Source of the DNA: Plantago ovata
Lineage: Eukaryota; Streptophyta; Magnoliopsida; Lamiales; Plantaginaceae
DNA: 64,000 nucleotides
NCBI GenBank assembly: GCA_028274465.1
Contig: CM051458.1
Coordinates: forward strand, 37,548,744 to 37,612,743
Direction: 5' to 3'
Part shown: positions 43,566 to 54,057 of the stretch, piece by piece
How the letters are laid out: every line of letters starts with the position of its first letter
Position numbering within the stretch: position 1 is the stretch's first letter
Program-made: the position numbers and the translations under genes
The notes under the pieces: model-generated
Seen by the model: the letters and a program-made list of their open reading frames with translations, nothing else
Databases searched by the model: none
Told to the model about the DNA's origin: nothing

Positions 43566-44531
43566 ATGGACACAAGAGCCAAGAAGAAAGCAAGGAAGGA
43601 TGGAGCTTCAACCTCCAAGGAGATTCCCCGTGATGGAAGCGACCGTGACCCATACAAAGAATCGGACGCATTGCGGAGGTTCCGATACAACTTCTATAGG
43701 GGAGGAGAACGGTCAGTGATTTGGGACCGTAGCATCTCCTTTACTTCAAAGGATTTGGACGTATTAAAGGGGACAAAATATGAGAACAAGGGGCTTTTCT
43801 TTGATGTACCCTATGCACCCTATGCTCACCTTACCAGGCTTATAACGGCGAGAGGATGGACCTTCTATGGGAAAGAACTCTGCGGATGGGATAGAGACCT
43901 TGTCGAGGAGTTCCACATTGCCTTCGAGGACTATAACTATAAGGCCGAAGCAGTACCTATTCGTGGTGTGATGGTCCCTTTCTTACCATTGAGTATCACT
44001 AGTTTCATTATGGGACTAGAGGAACCCTTGCGGGAAGACAAGAATAAGGTAGCATGCTATGTGAATGATCCCTACGTGCACTATGTCTATGACCCAACGA
44101 TTGAGAAGTTTCCGAGGAGGATAGTCGGGGTTCTGACAACCAAGGACTATAAGCCAAGGAAGACGCGTCTCGATAACACCTTGAAGTATAAAGATTTGCA
44201 CTTGCACGCCCGCATGATCCTACCTTTCGTGGTAGCTAATCTGATCCCGGGACTCATAACCGAAGAGATAACGCCGGAAGTCGGGATCTTAGTCTATTCC
44301 CTCATGGCAAACTTGCCCATCACTCCGGGGGACATCATCTTCCAGCAATTCGAGATTAAACAAGAACCCGGTAACCCACTAGTCTTCCCAAATCTGATCA
44401 CTGCTATGTGTGAGAAAGCAAATGTGCCAAACATCCGGCTCAGCGAGGCATCGAGGGAACCAATCGACATAGAGACACACGATCTGATACTCCACCGCTT
44501 CGAAGTAGAGCAAGGGTTCGAATTCGAGTGA
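43566..44531 (+). CDS. G3 ORF2: 321-aa putative plant-transposon-domain protein
   Basis: The only undamaged element ORF in the window. ATG at 43566 (gtaccATGG context), stop TGA at 44529-44531. The N-terminus is basic (DTRAKKKARKDGASTSKE). A globular domain follows: LTRLITARGWTFYGKEL, VEEFHIAFEDYNYKAEAV, IRGVMVPFLPLSITSFIMG, then LHLHARMILPFVVANLIPG, VGILVYSLMANLPITPGD and LITAMCEKANVP. It aligns block by block with G1 ORF2. The pattern fits the plant 'putative plant transposon protein' domain (Athila-type second ORF); a weaker similarity to the Copia ORF3 N-terminus can be argued. There is no signal peptide, membrane helix or nuclease motif. The role is unknown; the basic tail suggests nucleic-acid binding or nuclear targeting. 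Confidence 0.8.
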   Translation: MDTRAKKKARKDGASTSKEIPRDGSDRDPYKESDALRRFRYNFYRGGERSVIWDRSISFTSKDLDVLKGTKYENKGLFFDVPYAPYAHLTRLITARGWTFYGKELCGWDRDLVEEFHIAFEDYNYKAEAVPIRGVMVPFLPLSITSFIMGLEEPLREDKNKVACYVNDPYVHYVYDPTIEKFPRRIVGVLTTKDYKPRKTRLDNTLKYKDLHLHARMILPFVVANLIPGLITEEITPEVGILVYSLMANLPITPGDIIFQQFEIKQEPGNPLVFPNLITAMCEKANVPNIRLSEASREPIDIETHDLILHRFEVEQGFEFE

Positions 44532-46483
44532 TTTTGCGGTGGTGGTACTCCCTTTTGATAATCTTATCTGATATTATAACTTTTGACTCTTGTACTCTTT
44601 CTTTGCTTTGTAGTTGTGGCCTGTGTGCCTTTTGTCGTGATTAGTTTAGTCTAGTTTTGTCTTGGTGCCTTAGGTGATTAAGAGAGGAAAAACATCGAAA
44701 ATCTGGAAACAGGGCCAAGCGAAGCGCCTGGAAGGGCCAAGCGGTCCGCTTCAAATTCCAGGAAGTTTTGCAACTTCCTGGAAATTCAAGCGGAGCGCCT
44801 GGAGCCTCCCAAGCGCTCCGCTTGGACCCTGTACCCAGATTTTCCTCGTTTTTCCATTCTTCTCACCTTTGCGCACCCGTTCTCACTTGTTTCTTGAGCC
44901 CTTTCAGGTACTACTCATATATAGGAGATTGGACACGAACCTTTATCTCAGAGAAGTGTACTTTCAATCCAATTTTTCCTTTTCTTTCAACTTTTCTTTA
45001 CTCGAGGACGAGCAAAAGTTTAGGTTTGGGGAGGGGGTATTGGATTTTCAGTACTATATGCTTGTGTGGTTCGTACATGCCTGATTTTACTCAAGTTCAT
45101 GTGATTTGTGGGTGATTTGCGTGTTTTTTCAAATTTTTGCATGCATATCATCCCTAGATTAGTTGTTGCACGTTGTTGTGTGTGGAGTTTATTGCCAAGT
45201 CTCTTGAACTTTTTTATTGAGTAGACTAAGTGTTTATGACCATTGATCATATGTTGCATCACTTTGCAAGTAGTTTGAGGCTTGTCTCGCTTGGTTTGTC
45301 ACATTCGCATGTGCACTAGTTAAGCTTAGTAGTCTCGACATCACCTTGAGTGGTGTTTCTTCTGCTGCGGTTCACGATGGCCTTATGAAATGATGCATGT
45401 TAGAGTCTATGGTTGTAACCCGTGTAATTAGGTACGTAAGAGGCGACAAGTTCTTCACCTCGATAAGAGATTGCCAAATGCCTAGGAAGGAGGTAGTGTG
45501 AGGTGTGCGATTCCTTGTATTAAACCTATTCTATCGAATAGGTTTGGGAAGGGGGTTGCTTCGTTGATCTTGTCTTTCGTCTTTGAGTCGTTGTAAAATT
45601 TCCTTTTTCTTTTCCTTTCTATTTGTGTCCCAACCTATTCTTTCGAATAGGTTTGGGGAGGTGTCTTTGTAAAAGAGTCTTTCCTCTATCTTTTTCGTCT
45701 TTGTGCTCAAACCTATTCTTTCGAATAGGTTTGGGGAGGTGTTTTTGACACTTAGTACTGCTGCTTGCCCCTTTATAAAAGAAAAAAAAGAGAAAAAGAA
45801 AAGAAGAAAAAGAGAAAAAAAAAAAGAGAAAAGAAAATATAAAAAAAAAGGGAGAAGAAAGAAAATAAAGAATAAGACCCAAAAGCAAAAGAAGGGTCGT
45901 TGCAAGCCAAAAGCAGTCTAGTAAAGTGTCAAGTGTCATGTAAATATTTATTTTTGAAGTTATCGAGTTGTAAATTCTATCTTTCGTTTCGTGTCGCCTT
46001 TGTCCAAGGCCTGTTCTTGACCACCCTCGTCTTGCTATTCAAGAAGTGGTTGAAAGAGGCTCATTCTTGAGAGTCTGGGTAGAATAGGGGAGTGTTATCT
46101 ATCTAAGGGAACCCTCCTTCGTTTGATGAGAGCCAGTATTGGTTCGCCCTCTCTTGAGGAAAAGTCTCGCTTGGTGAACAGTAAGTAAGCCCTCGGTTTC
46201 ATAGGCACGGGGCAATTGTAGTATGATTACATGCATCATTGTGTCGTCACTGACCGGGTCCAGGTAGAAGATGTTACGTGAGACTCCTTTGTTTAACCAA
46301 GTGCACTTGAGAATGTGTATATTCGCAATCGAGGCATACTTCAACCTATTTGCATGTCATGATCATTTGGTTTTGTTCATAAGCATTTGGTAGATTCAAT
46401 AGATTAGTTCACTTTACTTGGCATGAGAGTCCTTTTGTGTTGCATTTAGGATAGTTTGTTGCTTGAGGACAAGCAAAGGTTTG
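44532..46483 (+). other. G3 3' UTR: palindromes, hairpin-PPT modules, A/G tract
   Basis: Palindromic CAAGCG/CGCTTG units at 44712-44825, then AT-rich sequence. Three hairpins AACCTATTC/GAATAGGTT (45523-45544, 45632-45653, 45710-45731) are each followed directly by a purine run (TTTGGGAAGGGGG, TTTGGGGAGG, TTTGGGGAGG). An A/G tract spans about 45778-45890. The ccaccctcgtc block and the gcttgaggacaagcaaagg block precede the PPT. No gene is recognised; open frames here come from the biased composition. Confidence 0.75.
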
Positions 46484-46495
46484 GTTTGGGGAGTT
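46484..46495 (+). promoter_or_regulatory. G3 polypurine tract
   Basis: The TTTGGGGAGTT run ends at the first base of the 3' LTR (46496). The identical run precedes the G4 3' LTR. Confidence 0.85.
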
Positions 46496-47901
46496 TGATG
46501 AACGTATTTTTGACGCGTTCATCTTGTCTTTTTTACCTTCTTTTGCTATCTTCTAGCCTTGTTTTTTGGTTAGTTTTGTAGAATAGTGTCACGTTTTGTG
46601 TTTTCTGCATTTTCAGGCACTTAGGTACGAAACGGCGTTTTTGGAGCTAAAAACGAGCCTTTCTGATGGAAAAGATGGCCCCGTTGAAGTTCCCCAATCT
46701 CCGTGGCTTGTTCGTAAGTGTTTGAGTATTAATAAGCATCGAGAAGGATGAGTCCAAGGCACCCGAGGGCCATGCGAGGGCAAAAAGATTGAGTTTGAAG
46801 ACAAAAATCTGCCCAGGAGCCAAGCTAAGCGCCTGGAATAGTGAAGCGCTCCGCTTCAATTTCCAGGAGCTTTGGCACAGAAGCCAAGCGAAGCGCTTGG
46901 AGTGCCCGAAGCACTTCGCTTGCCAAGCGCTCCGCTTGGCTTCTCCAAGTGGTCCGCTTGGCAGCGGTTACGTTTTCGGATTTTCCTTCTTAGATCTGAT
47001 CTTTGATCATTTTTTGAATATCTTTTGAACTGTAACTTGGTTTTGGAGAGCTCCTAAGCCCCAAAACTCAGAGAATATTTAGATTACTGTGTATTTTAGC
47101 TTGGGATTCAAGGTTTTGATTGGGATTCATCCTTTGTAATCATCTACGGAGAGGTTTTCTTTGATTTCCACCGATTAGTGACAGCTTTGGTGGTAACTTG
47201 TATCACTCTCTTGTCTTGTAGTTTGATATGATGTATTCTGATTATTATTCATATGAATTGATGTCTATGTTGATGAATATGAGTAGCTAAATCTTTTGTG
47301 TTGGTGGTAGAATGTAGAATATGCATGCTATGGGTTATGTTTATGCTTACATGAGATTGTGATTCAATCTTGCTGCAAATCCCTTCATATGATTCTTAGT
47401 TGCTTATAAAATATATTCGAATTGAGTATAGTGACAAACTCTTGGTCAATGAAAGCTATAGGATTGTATGTTAGAGATTTGCAGCATGCTAGATAAATGG
47501 TGTTTGTGACAAGCACCTCTAAAGTATTGATAGTGATCTTTCATGATGTGTGTCTTAAATTTGCCTAGACGAGTTGCTTAGCAGACTTGACGAAGGTTCT
47601 ACGCACTGAACTTGTGAGCATATACGTAACCCATGCATGTGTATTTGATTTCTACCACCAACCGTTTTCAAAACTTGATTTACATCAATCTGATTTCTCG
47701 TTGCTGTTGTTCAAAGGAAACGATTCTATCAACATTTGAACTCGTTGACTGAAATTACTTGCAAAAACCTCAAGCAAAGCCACGTTAGGTCCCGAGAGAA
47801 CGACACTCGGGGACAACTTGCCATTGCACTCTAGTTTGTGTAGTGATAAGTGTTCTTAGGCTTTTAAAACAAATTTAAATGGTGAAAAACGACAATCATC
47901 A
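46496..47901 (+). repeat. G3 3' LTR
   Basis: 1406 bp, near-identical to 38509-39929 apart from scattered substitutions and the loss of one 16-bp palindrome unit near 46920. Confidence 0.94.
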
Positions 47902-48008
47902 AATGTCCTTAAAATTCTAAATTCCTATGGACCTTAAGAGTACTAGTTACTGGACTTTCCTTACTTTAGCATGGTCAATTGCTCATCAAAATTACAAGTT
48001 TCCTAACA
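47902..48008 (-). repeat. Copia-2 3' LTR, segment 3 (starts with G3 duplication AATGT)
   Basis: 47902-47906 is the second AATGT; the LTR then ends TTCCTAACA at 48008. Confidence 0.92.
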
Positions 48009-48024
48009 AATTTCCCCCTTTTTT
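48009..48024 (-). promoter_or_regulatory. Copia-2 polypurine tract
   Basis: The minus strand reads AAAAAAGGGGGAAATT directly before the 3' LTR, as in Copia-1. Confidence 0.85.
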
Positions 48025-51000
48025 ATGTTAGCAATCCATGGCTAAATTAATTGTTACCCTTTTAGAGGTTTCTGATGTTGAATAAATCAGTTGATTAGTG
48101 CAAGCATACTTGAATAATTAAACAGTAAGCATAAGTAAATTGCATAATCTAAAACCAATAAGAGTCAAAAGCTTCATTGCTGATAGTTATCTTTCAGTAA
48201 GTTTACAGGAATGATCATAGATAACTACACAAAATCAGCAAACAAAACTTGAACAGAACTATTACATAGAATTAAGCTCTTCAGAGGATTTTCTCAAAAT
48301 CTCTCTTACACTCTTCTCAGCAAGTGCAGTGAATTCAATACAGTCCTTTGCGTAATTCTCAAGTAGGCTACAGACTTGTAGTTGAAGGATCCTTGCATTT
48401 TTGCAGGCAGTATGATGATGCTTTTCAGCATTCATTTCCATGTAATGAGTTACCCACAAATGCATGCCCCAATTGCTGGCATGGAGAAGCTGTGTATCTG
48501 AAATGCTTTTAGGATGAATCTTCTTTAGCCAGAGAAGATCTTCTTCTTGATCCTTAGCAGTGAGATAGAAATACTCATAAGGAATCAATCCAAGTCTCTT
48601 CTTTGTTTTCTTGGTCACGGGGTCAAAGTAATAAGCAATGCCAACTGGTTTTATCAATTCAGGTTCTTGTCTTATAGACTTACCAATTGCAGTTCTTCTT
48701 ACTGAGACTTCTATTCAACCATCTCCCAGCAATATTTCTTGGTAGGGACTCAGCCCTTTCTTTCCTTTTTACCTTGAGATCAATCCAAGTGAACATTTGG
48801 TTCAATATGGTTGTTGGAAAGAACTCATTCACCAGCAAATCTTCCAGCTTTAAGATCCAGCAACCATGAACGTTTCTGATCACGTTCTGAGTGGTTTCAT
48901 TATTGCTGGTCTTGGTATATTCAATGCCGGAGCCAATAGCAATGCTGGCCAGCCTCTTTTCTTCCTGTCTTTGCCTTCTTCTTCTTGACTTAGCATTGTC
49001 TTGATCTCTTGCTGAAGATCTTGAGTCAGAAGAGAAATGTTTTGAATGGCCAGACGGAGTTAAGGCTGTAATTGGTCTAGCTCTTATGGCTTGAGCTATT
49101 GTCTGATTGTCATCATCATCATCATCTTCATTCAGAGCTTGATGACTTTCAGTGTGACAAAATCCTTGAGTTTCAGCAGCAGTTTTTCTCTTTTTGGGAC
49201 TTGCTGAATTTAACTCGGAATCTGCTTGTCTTTTAGAACTTTGCTCTCTTTCAGCAAGAGGTTCTATGGCCATTTGCGCTTCATCAGTAGGAGGGGTTTT
49301 CTTTCTTGTAGTTCTCTTTTGTATATTTTCCCCCTTAGACATGGATTGCAACATCGGAGTAATGTGCAAAGAGAAGAACTCATTGCAATTTTCACCAAGA
49401 ATACTTAGGCTGTTGTATTTCATGATGATTGCTTGCTGATCAGAAGTCAGCTTTGACAATTCATTTTTAACACTCACCATATTCTCCTCATGTCTGCGCT
49501 CTGTTGCGGCCTTTTCTATCATGAAAGTCTGTGCCTTGACTAATGCAGACTTTGCTAGCCGGAGTGCTTGACTTACATCTTCTTCATAGCTCTTGTGATA
49601 AAGACTGATGTCTGTCTGAGCTATTGTAAGAGTAGTAGTGCGTCTCAGCAGTGTAGCCAATATCTTTCCGATATCAAGCGGGCTCTCAGCAAGCAGTGCA
49701 TCATCTTCTGCTTTGCAGGAATCATGGACTTTCTTTAGTGCCAATATTCTTGGAGTAAACTCCTCTACACGTGGAAACGGCACTAGATTTGGGGTCAATG
49801 AATGAACTTTATGTTCTGAAGCAAATTGATCATCTTGCAGCAGCAATTCTCCTCTTAAGTCATCTCCTTCATCATTTATGTAGTCAGGAGGAGGAATTTC
49901 AACCACTTTGGGTTCTTCCTTGGAATTTTCATCCTCATTTGCTGAGAGATCATCTTCATCCTCAGATTCATCAAGGCCAGCAACCTTGGAACCTAAGTCA
50001 GCAGCTTTATTTCCATTTGGTTGAGTGGTTGCTGATGGCAACACTTCAGACTCAACGACTGGAGTTTCAGCAGTAGTAAGTTTTAATTGAGTAGTTGCTG
50101 ATGGCAACGTTTGAGACTCAATTACTGGAGTTTCACCAATAGTAAGTGGAAGGGAGTGGACTTCCTGTGGCTTTACTCCTGAAGATTGACCAATGTCCAA
50201 ATTCTGCGTATGCCTTGCATGAATTTGTAGACTGTTTTGTAGTGCTCGTTGGTAATCTTCATCCAATTCATCTTCATCATCAAGGTTTGTATCAGTGACC
50301 TTAGCATCGAGTAAAGGTAACTCGGCATCAGAAAGTTGGCTTTTGCCATGTTTCAAGGCAGCTCGCTTTCTGGCGTATTCCTCTTCAGTATCAGCGCCTT
50401 GTACAGGTGCTTGATTTTCAGTGTCAACAGGAGCAAGTTGAGATTCATGCTGAGTTGGTGTTTGTTCAGCTTGCTCATTGTCTTGATGTTCAGTTTCAGC
50501 AACTGTCATTTTTAGTCCACCAGCATCAGGACTAGGACCTTGATTGTCATCATCGTCATCCTTTTTGTCCTTTGAATCTTTCCCTTCATCATCATTGGGA
50601 TCAGTTGGGAGGTTTTCATCTTCTTCCTCTTCATCATCATCAGTCAGAATAACTAGCTCGAGATGCTTGTATTAAGCAACACTCGTTACTTCCTCTTCCT
50701 CATTGATTTTGTGGGGATCAGCCACCACGGGTACAAATGAACCCTTGAGCATCACAGCTTGTTCAGCTGGAGAGGCACTCTTAAATCTGGCTTTCATATT
50801 CTCTCTGATTTGAGCAATCAGATTTGAGATCATTAGCTGAGAATATGACATGTCTTCCGGAAGTATAGAGTGGACAAACGTCTGGAGCTTCAGCAAAGAA
50901 GATCTCTTTTCTCATTTGATAGATGAAGATGGAGATCAGAAAAATCCATCCTTCTGTACCTTTGCCAGTTGCTGACAGACTTAGCAACTCTTGACAAGGT

Positions 51001-51087
51001 TGTTCTTTTGAAGTCTAAGTAAAGTTCCTCTGAACTCACTTGTAGATCTTCAGTGATGTGCACCACTTCAGTGGTCTCCTTTAGAGC

Positions 51088-51162
51088 CTGAAAAAGAATA
51101 AGATTTAGATCAGGAGAGGTTTGGAAAATTGTTTTAGAGTCCAAAGCTGAAACATGAATTAC
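51088..51162 (-). other. Putative 75-nt in-frame intron in ORF3 (Copia-2, third)
   Basis: CAG|GTAATTCATG ... CTGATCTAAATC ... CTTTTTCAG|GCTC on the minus strand; 75 nt, no stop. Confidence 0.5.
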
Positions 51163-51258
51163 CTGCTGAGTTTCAGCAAGCTCATGTTGCACACTTGTTT
51201 GTGTTGGTACAATTTCCATTCCTTGAGGAGCTTGAGAAGCATCCTCCATTTTTTCATC

Positions 51259-51330
51259 CTGAAATAATTGTGAGTTAGATGCAAGTACTAAGTTGTCAAA
51301 CGTAGTTGTATTACCAAAAACTTTAACTAC
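51259..51330 (-). other. Putative 72-nt in-frame intron in ORF3 (Copia-2, second)
   Basis: CAG|GTAGTTAAAG ... GCATCTAACTCAC ... TTATTTCAG|GATG; 72 nt with a good branch-point-like CTAAC about 18 nt before the acceptor. Absent from Copia-1. Confidence 0.55.
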
Positions 51331-51399
51331 CTGCTGAGCAGGGAGTGTTGATTCTGGTGCAGAGGCTTCAGCAACCGTCTGACTTGCATCTTTAGAAGT

Positions 51400-51474
51400 C
51401 TGTATAGAAATCATAATATTAGCAAAAGAATGAGTTTCAGAAAATGAAGATTTGCTGATGGTTGAGTTAACTAC
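51400..51474 (-). other. Putative 75-nt in-frame intron in ORF3 (Copia-2, first)
   Basis: CAG|GTAGTTAACTC ... TTTGCTAATATTATG ... TCTATACAG|ACTTC; 75 nt, about 70% A+T by hand count, branch-point-like CTAAT. Exons between the three introns would be 69 and 96 nt, all phase 0. Confidence 0.55.
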
Positions 51475-51633
51475 CTGCTGAAGAAGGACAGGTTGTGGCT
51501 CAGTCCTTTCAGCATTAACAGTTTCTTCAGTTTCTGGGACTGTTTCTTCAGCAGACTTCTTGGCTTGCTCTGTTTGAGAAAGCTGCGCGGTTTCAGCAAT
51601 CTCCCTTGTCTCTGAAATGACAAGTTGAGCGGA

Positions 51634-51638
51634 AGCGT
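51634..51638. repeat. G4 target-site duplication, left (AGCGT)
   Basis: AGCGT here and at 59124-59128. The ORF3 coding sequence reads through once the insert and one copy are set aside. Confidence 0.95.
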
Positions 51639-53039
51639 TGATGAACGTATTTTTGACGCGTTCATCTTATCTTTTTTACCTTCTTTTGCTATCTTCTAGC
51701 CTTGTTTTTTGGTTAGTTTTGTAGAATAGTGTCACGTTTTGTGTTTTCTGCATTTTCAGGCACTTAGGTACGAAACGGCGTTTTTGGAGCTAAAAACGAG
51801 CCTTTTTGATGGAAAAATGGCCCCGTTGAAGTTCCCCAATCTCCGTGGCTTGTTCGTAAGTGTTTGAGCATCAATAAGCATCAAGAAGGATGAGTCCAAG
51901 GCACCCGAGGGCCATGCGAGGGCAAAAAGATTAAGTTTGAAGACAAAAATCAGCCCAGGAGCCAAGCTAAGCGCCTGGAATAGTGAAGCGCTCCGCTTCA
52001 ATTTCCAGGAGCTTTGGCACAGAAGCCAAGCGAAGCGCTTGGAGTGCCGAAGCGCTTTGCTTGCCAAGCGCTCTGCTTGGCTTCTCCAAGCGGTCCGCTT
52101 GGCAGCGGTTACGTTTTCGGATTTTCCTTCTTAGATCTGATCTTTGGTCATTTTTTGGATATCTTTTGAACTGTAACTTCGTTTTGGAGAGCTCCTAAGC
52201 CCCAAAACTCAGAGAAAACTCAAATTACATTGTATTTTAGCTTGGGATTCAAGGTTTTGATTGGGATTCATCCTTTGTAATCATCTACGGAGAGATTTTC
52301 TTTGCTTTCCACCGATTAGTGACAACTTTGGTGGTAACTTGTATCACTCTCTTGTCTTGTAGTTTGATATGATGTATTCTGATTATTATTCATATGAATT
52401 GATGTCTATGTTGATGAATATGAGTAGCTAAATCTTTTGTGTTGGTGGTAGAATGAAGAATATGCATGCTATGGGTTATGTTTATGCTTACATGAGATTG
52501 TGATTCAATCTTGCTGCAAATCCCTTCATATGATTCTTAGTTGCCTATAAAATATATTCGAATTGAGTATAGTGACAAACTCTTGGTCAATGAAAGCTAT
52601 AGGATTGTATGTTAGAGATTTGCAGCATGCTAGATAAATGGTGTTGGTGACAAGCACCTCTAAAGTATTGATAGTGGTCTTTTATGATGTGTGTCTTAAA
52701 TTTACCTAGACGAGTTGCTTAGCAGACTTGATCGAAGGTTTTACGCACTGAACTTGTGAGCATATTCGTAACCCATGCATGTGTATTTGATTTCTACCAC
52801 CAACCGTTTTCCAAACTTGATTACAACAATCTGATTTCTCGTTGCTTTGTTCAAAGGAAACGATTCTACAAACATTTGAACTCGTTGACTGAAATTACTA
52901 GCAAAAACCTCAAGCAAAGCCACGTTAGGTCCCGAGAGAATGACACTCGGGGACAACTTGCCATTGCACTCTAGTTTGTGTAGTGATAAGTGTTCTTAGG
53001 CTTTTAAACAAATTTAATTGGTGAAAAACGACATCATCA
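51639..53039 (+). repeat. G4 5' LTR
   Basis: 1401 bp, TGATGAACG ... CATCATCA, closely matching 57726-59123 and the G3 LTRs. Palindromes lie at 51960-52103. Confidence 0.93.
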
Positions 53040-53040
53040 A

Positions 53041-53049
53041 TTTGGCGTC
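53041..53049 (+). other. Truncated primer-binding site of G4
   Basis: TTTGGCGTC, then the match to G3's primer site (39932-39950) stops and G1-type 3' UTR text begins. GTC is shared by both, a 3-nt overlap at the junction. Confidence 0.8.
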
Positions 53050-54057
53050 ATCTGTTATAGACCACCCTCGTCCTGCCATTCAGGAAGTGGTGAATAGCTT
53101 AAGACTTTACTTGAGAGATGGGTAGAATAGGGGAGAGTTATCTTTTATAGGGAACCCTCCTTCGTTTGATGAGAGCCAGTACTGGTTCGACCTCTTTTGA
53201 GGGAAAGTCTTAACATTGTGGAACAGCAGTAAGTCCTCAGTTTCATAGGCACGGGGCAACCATTCGTATCTTAGCATGCTTCATTACGTCGTCACTGACT
53301 AGGTCCAGGTAGAGAATGTTACGAGAGACTATCTTGTCTTGACATAAGTACTTATGTGGATGTGTATAAGTCAATCGAGGTATTCTTCAACCTATATTCA
53401 TGCTTTGATTCATATGGTTTTTGTTCATATGTTATTTGGTAGATTCAGTAGATTAGTTCATTTTATTTGGCATGAAACTCCATTTTGTGTCTTGCATGTT
53501 TTTTGTATTAGAGTCTAGCTTAGTTGCTTGAGGACAAGCAAAGGTTCGGTTTGGGGAGTTTGATGAATGTGTATTTTACACTTTCATTCGAGTCTTTTTC
53601 ACCTATTTTAGCTATCCTCTATGTTAATTTAGCTATATTTTAGTACATTTTATTAGAATAGTGTCACGTTTCCCTTTAGATTTTATTTTACAGGTTTGGT
53701 TGAAATTCGGAGATTTACGGGCAATTATATTGAAGTCTACAAGGAATTGGTGTTCCAGAAGCCTATTTGGAGTATCTGAAGGTTTCCGGATAGGATTTGG
53801 AGTCTAGGGGTCGAATCTGGAGGTTAGAAGGCCATTAGAAGTCTGAAACCGAGTCCGAAAAGGTGAAAAAATCCAAATCCGCGTCGAAAAACGTGGAATT
53901 CCGCGAAAAAGCCGGGGGGCGAACCGCCCCACACTTAATTCGGGGCCTATATATAGAGCTCAGTTTTTCTCCGAAAATCATATCTTTCCAAGCCTACTTT
54001 CTCACCTCTCTCTATAGTTTTAGGTAGGAACTTCTCGGGGCCTGTCCTGGGAGTTCC
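53047..54057 (+). mobile_element. Foreign G1-type 3' UTR, PPT and partial LTR inside G4
   Basis: Reads (plus strand) as the reverse complement of G1's 3' end: ccaccctcgtcctgcc, the lone conserved UTR blocks, the PPT (TTTGGGGAGTT, near 53552-53562), then the LTR start TGATGAATGTG at 53562, its GGGGCG-AAC-CGCCCC palindrome (near 53918), TATATATAG (near 53949) and the gaacttctcgggg region, stopping before the LTR end. At 54057 it joins gag text equal to G3 40739. No coding sequence. Confidence 0.85.

Larger units (their letters stand above)
38509..47901 (+). mobile_element. Gypsy G3: pol-less element with gag-protease and ORF2
   Basis: Plus-strand element with LTRs 38509-39929 and 46496-47901 (TGATGAACG ... 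ATCATCA), AATGT duplication, primer site and PPT. It contains gag-protease, a hairpin, palindrome arrays, ORF2 and a long 3' UTR with three hairpin-PPT modules and an A/G tract. It has no RT, RNase H or integrase, so it would depend on enzymes from another element. Confidence 0.94.
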
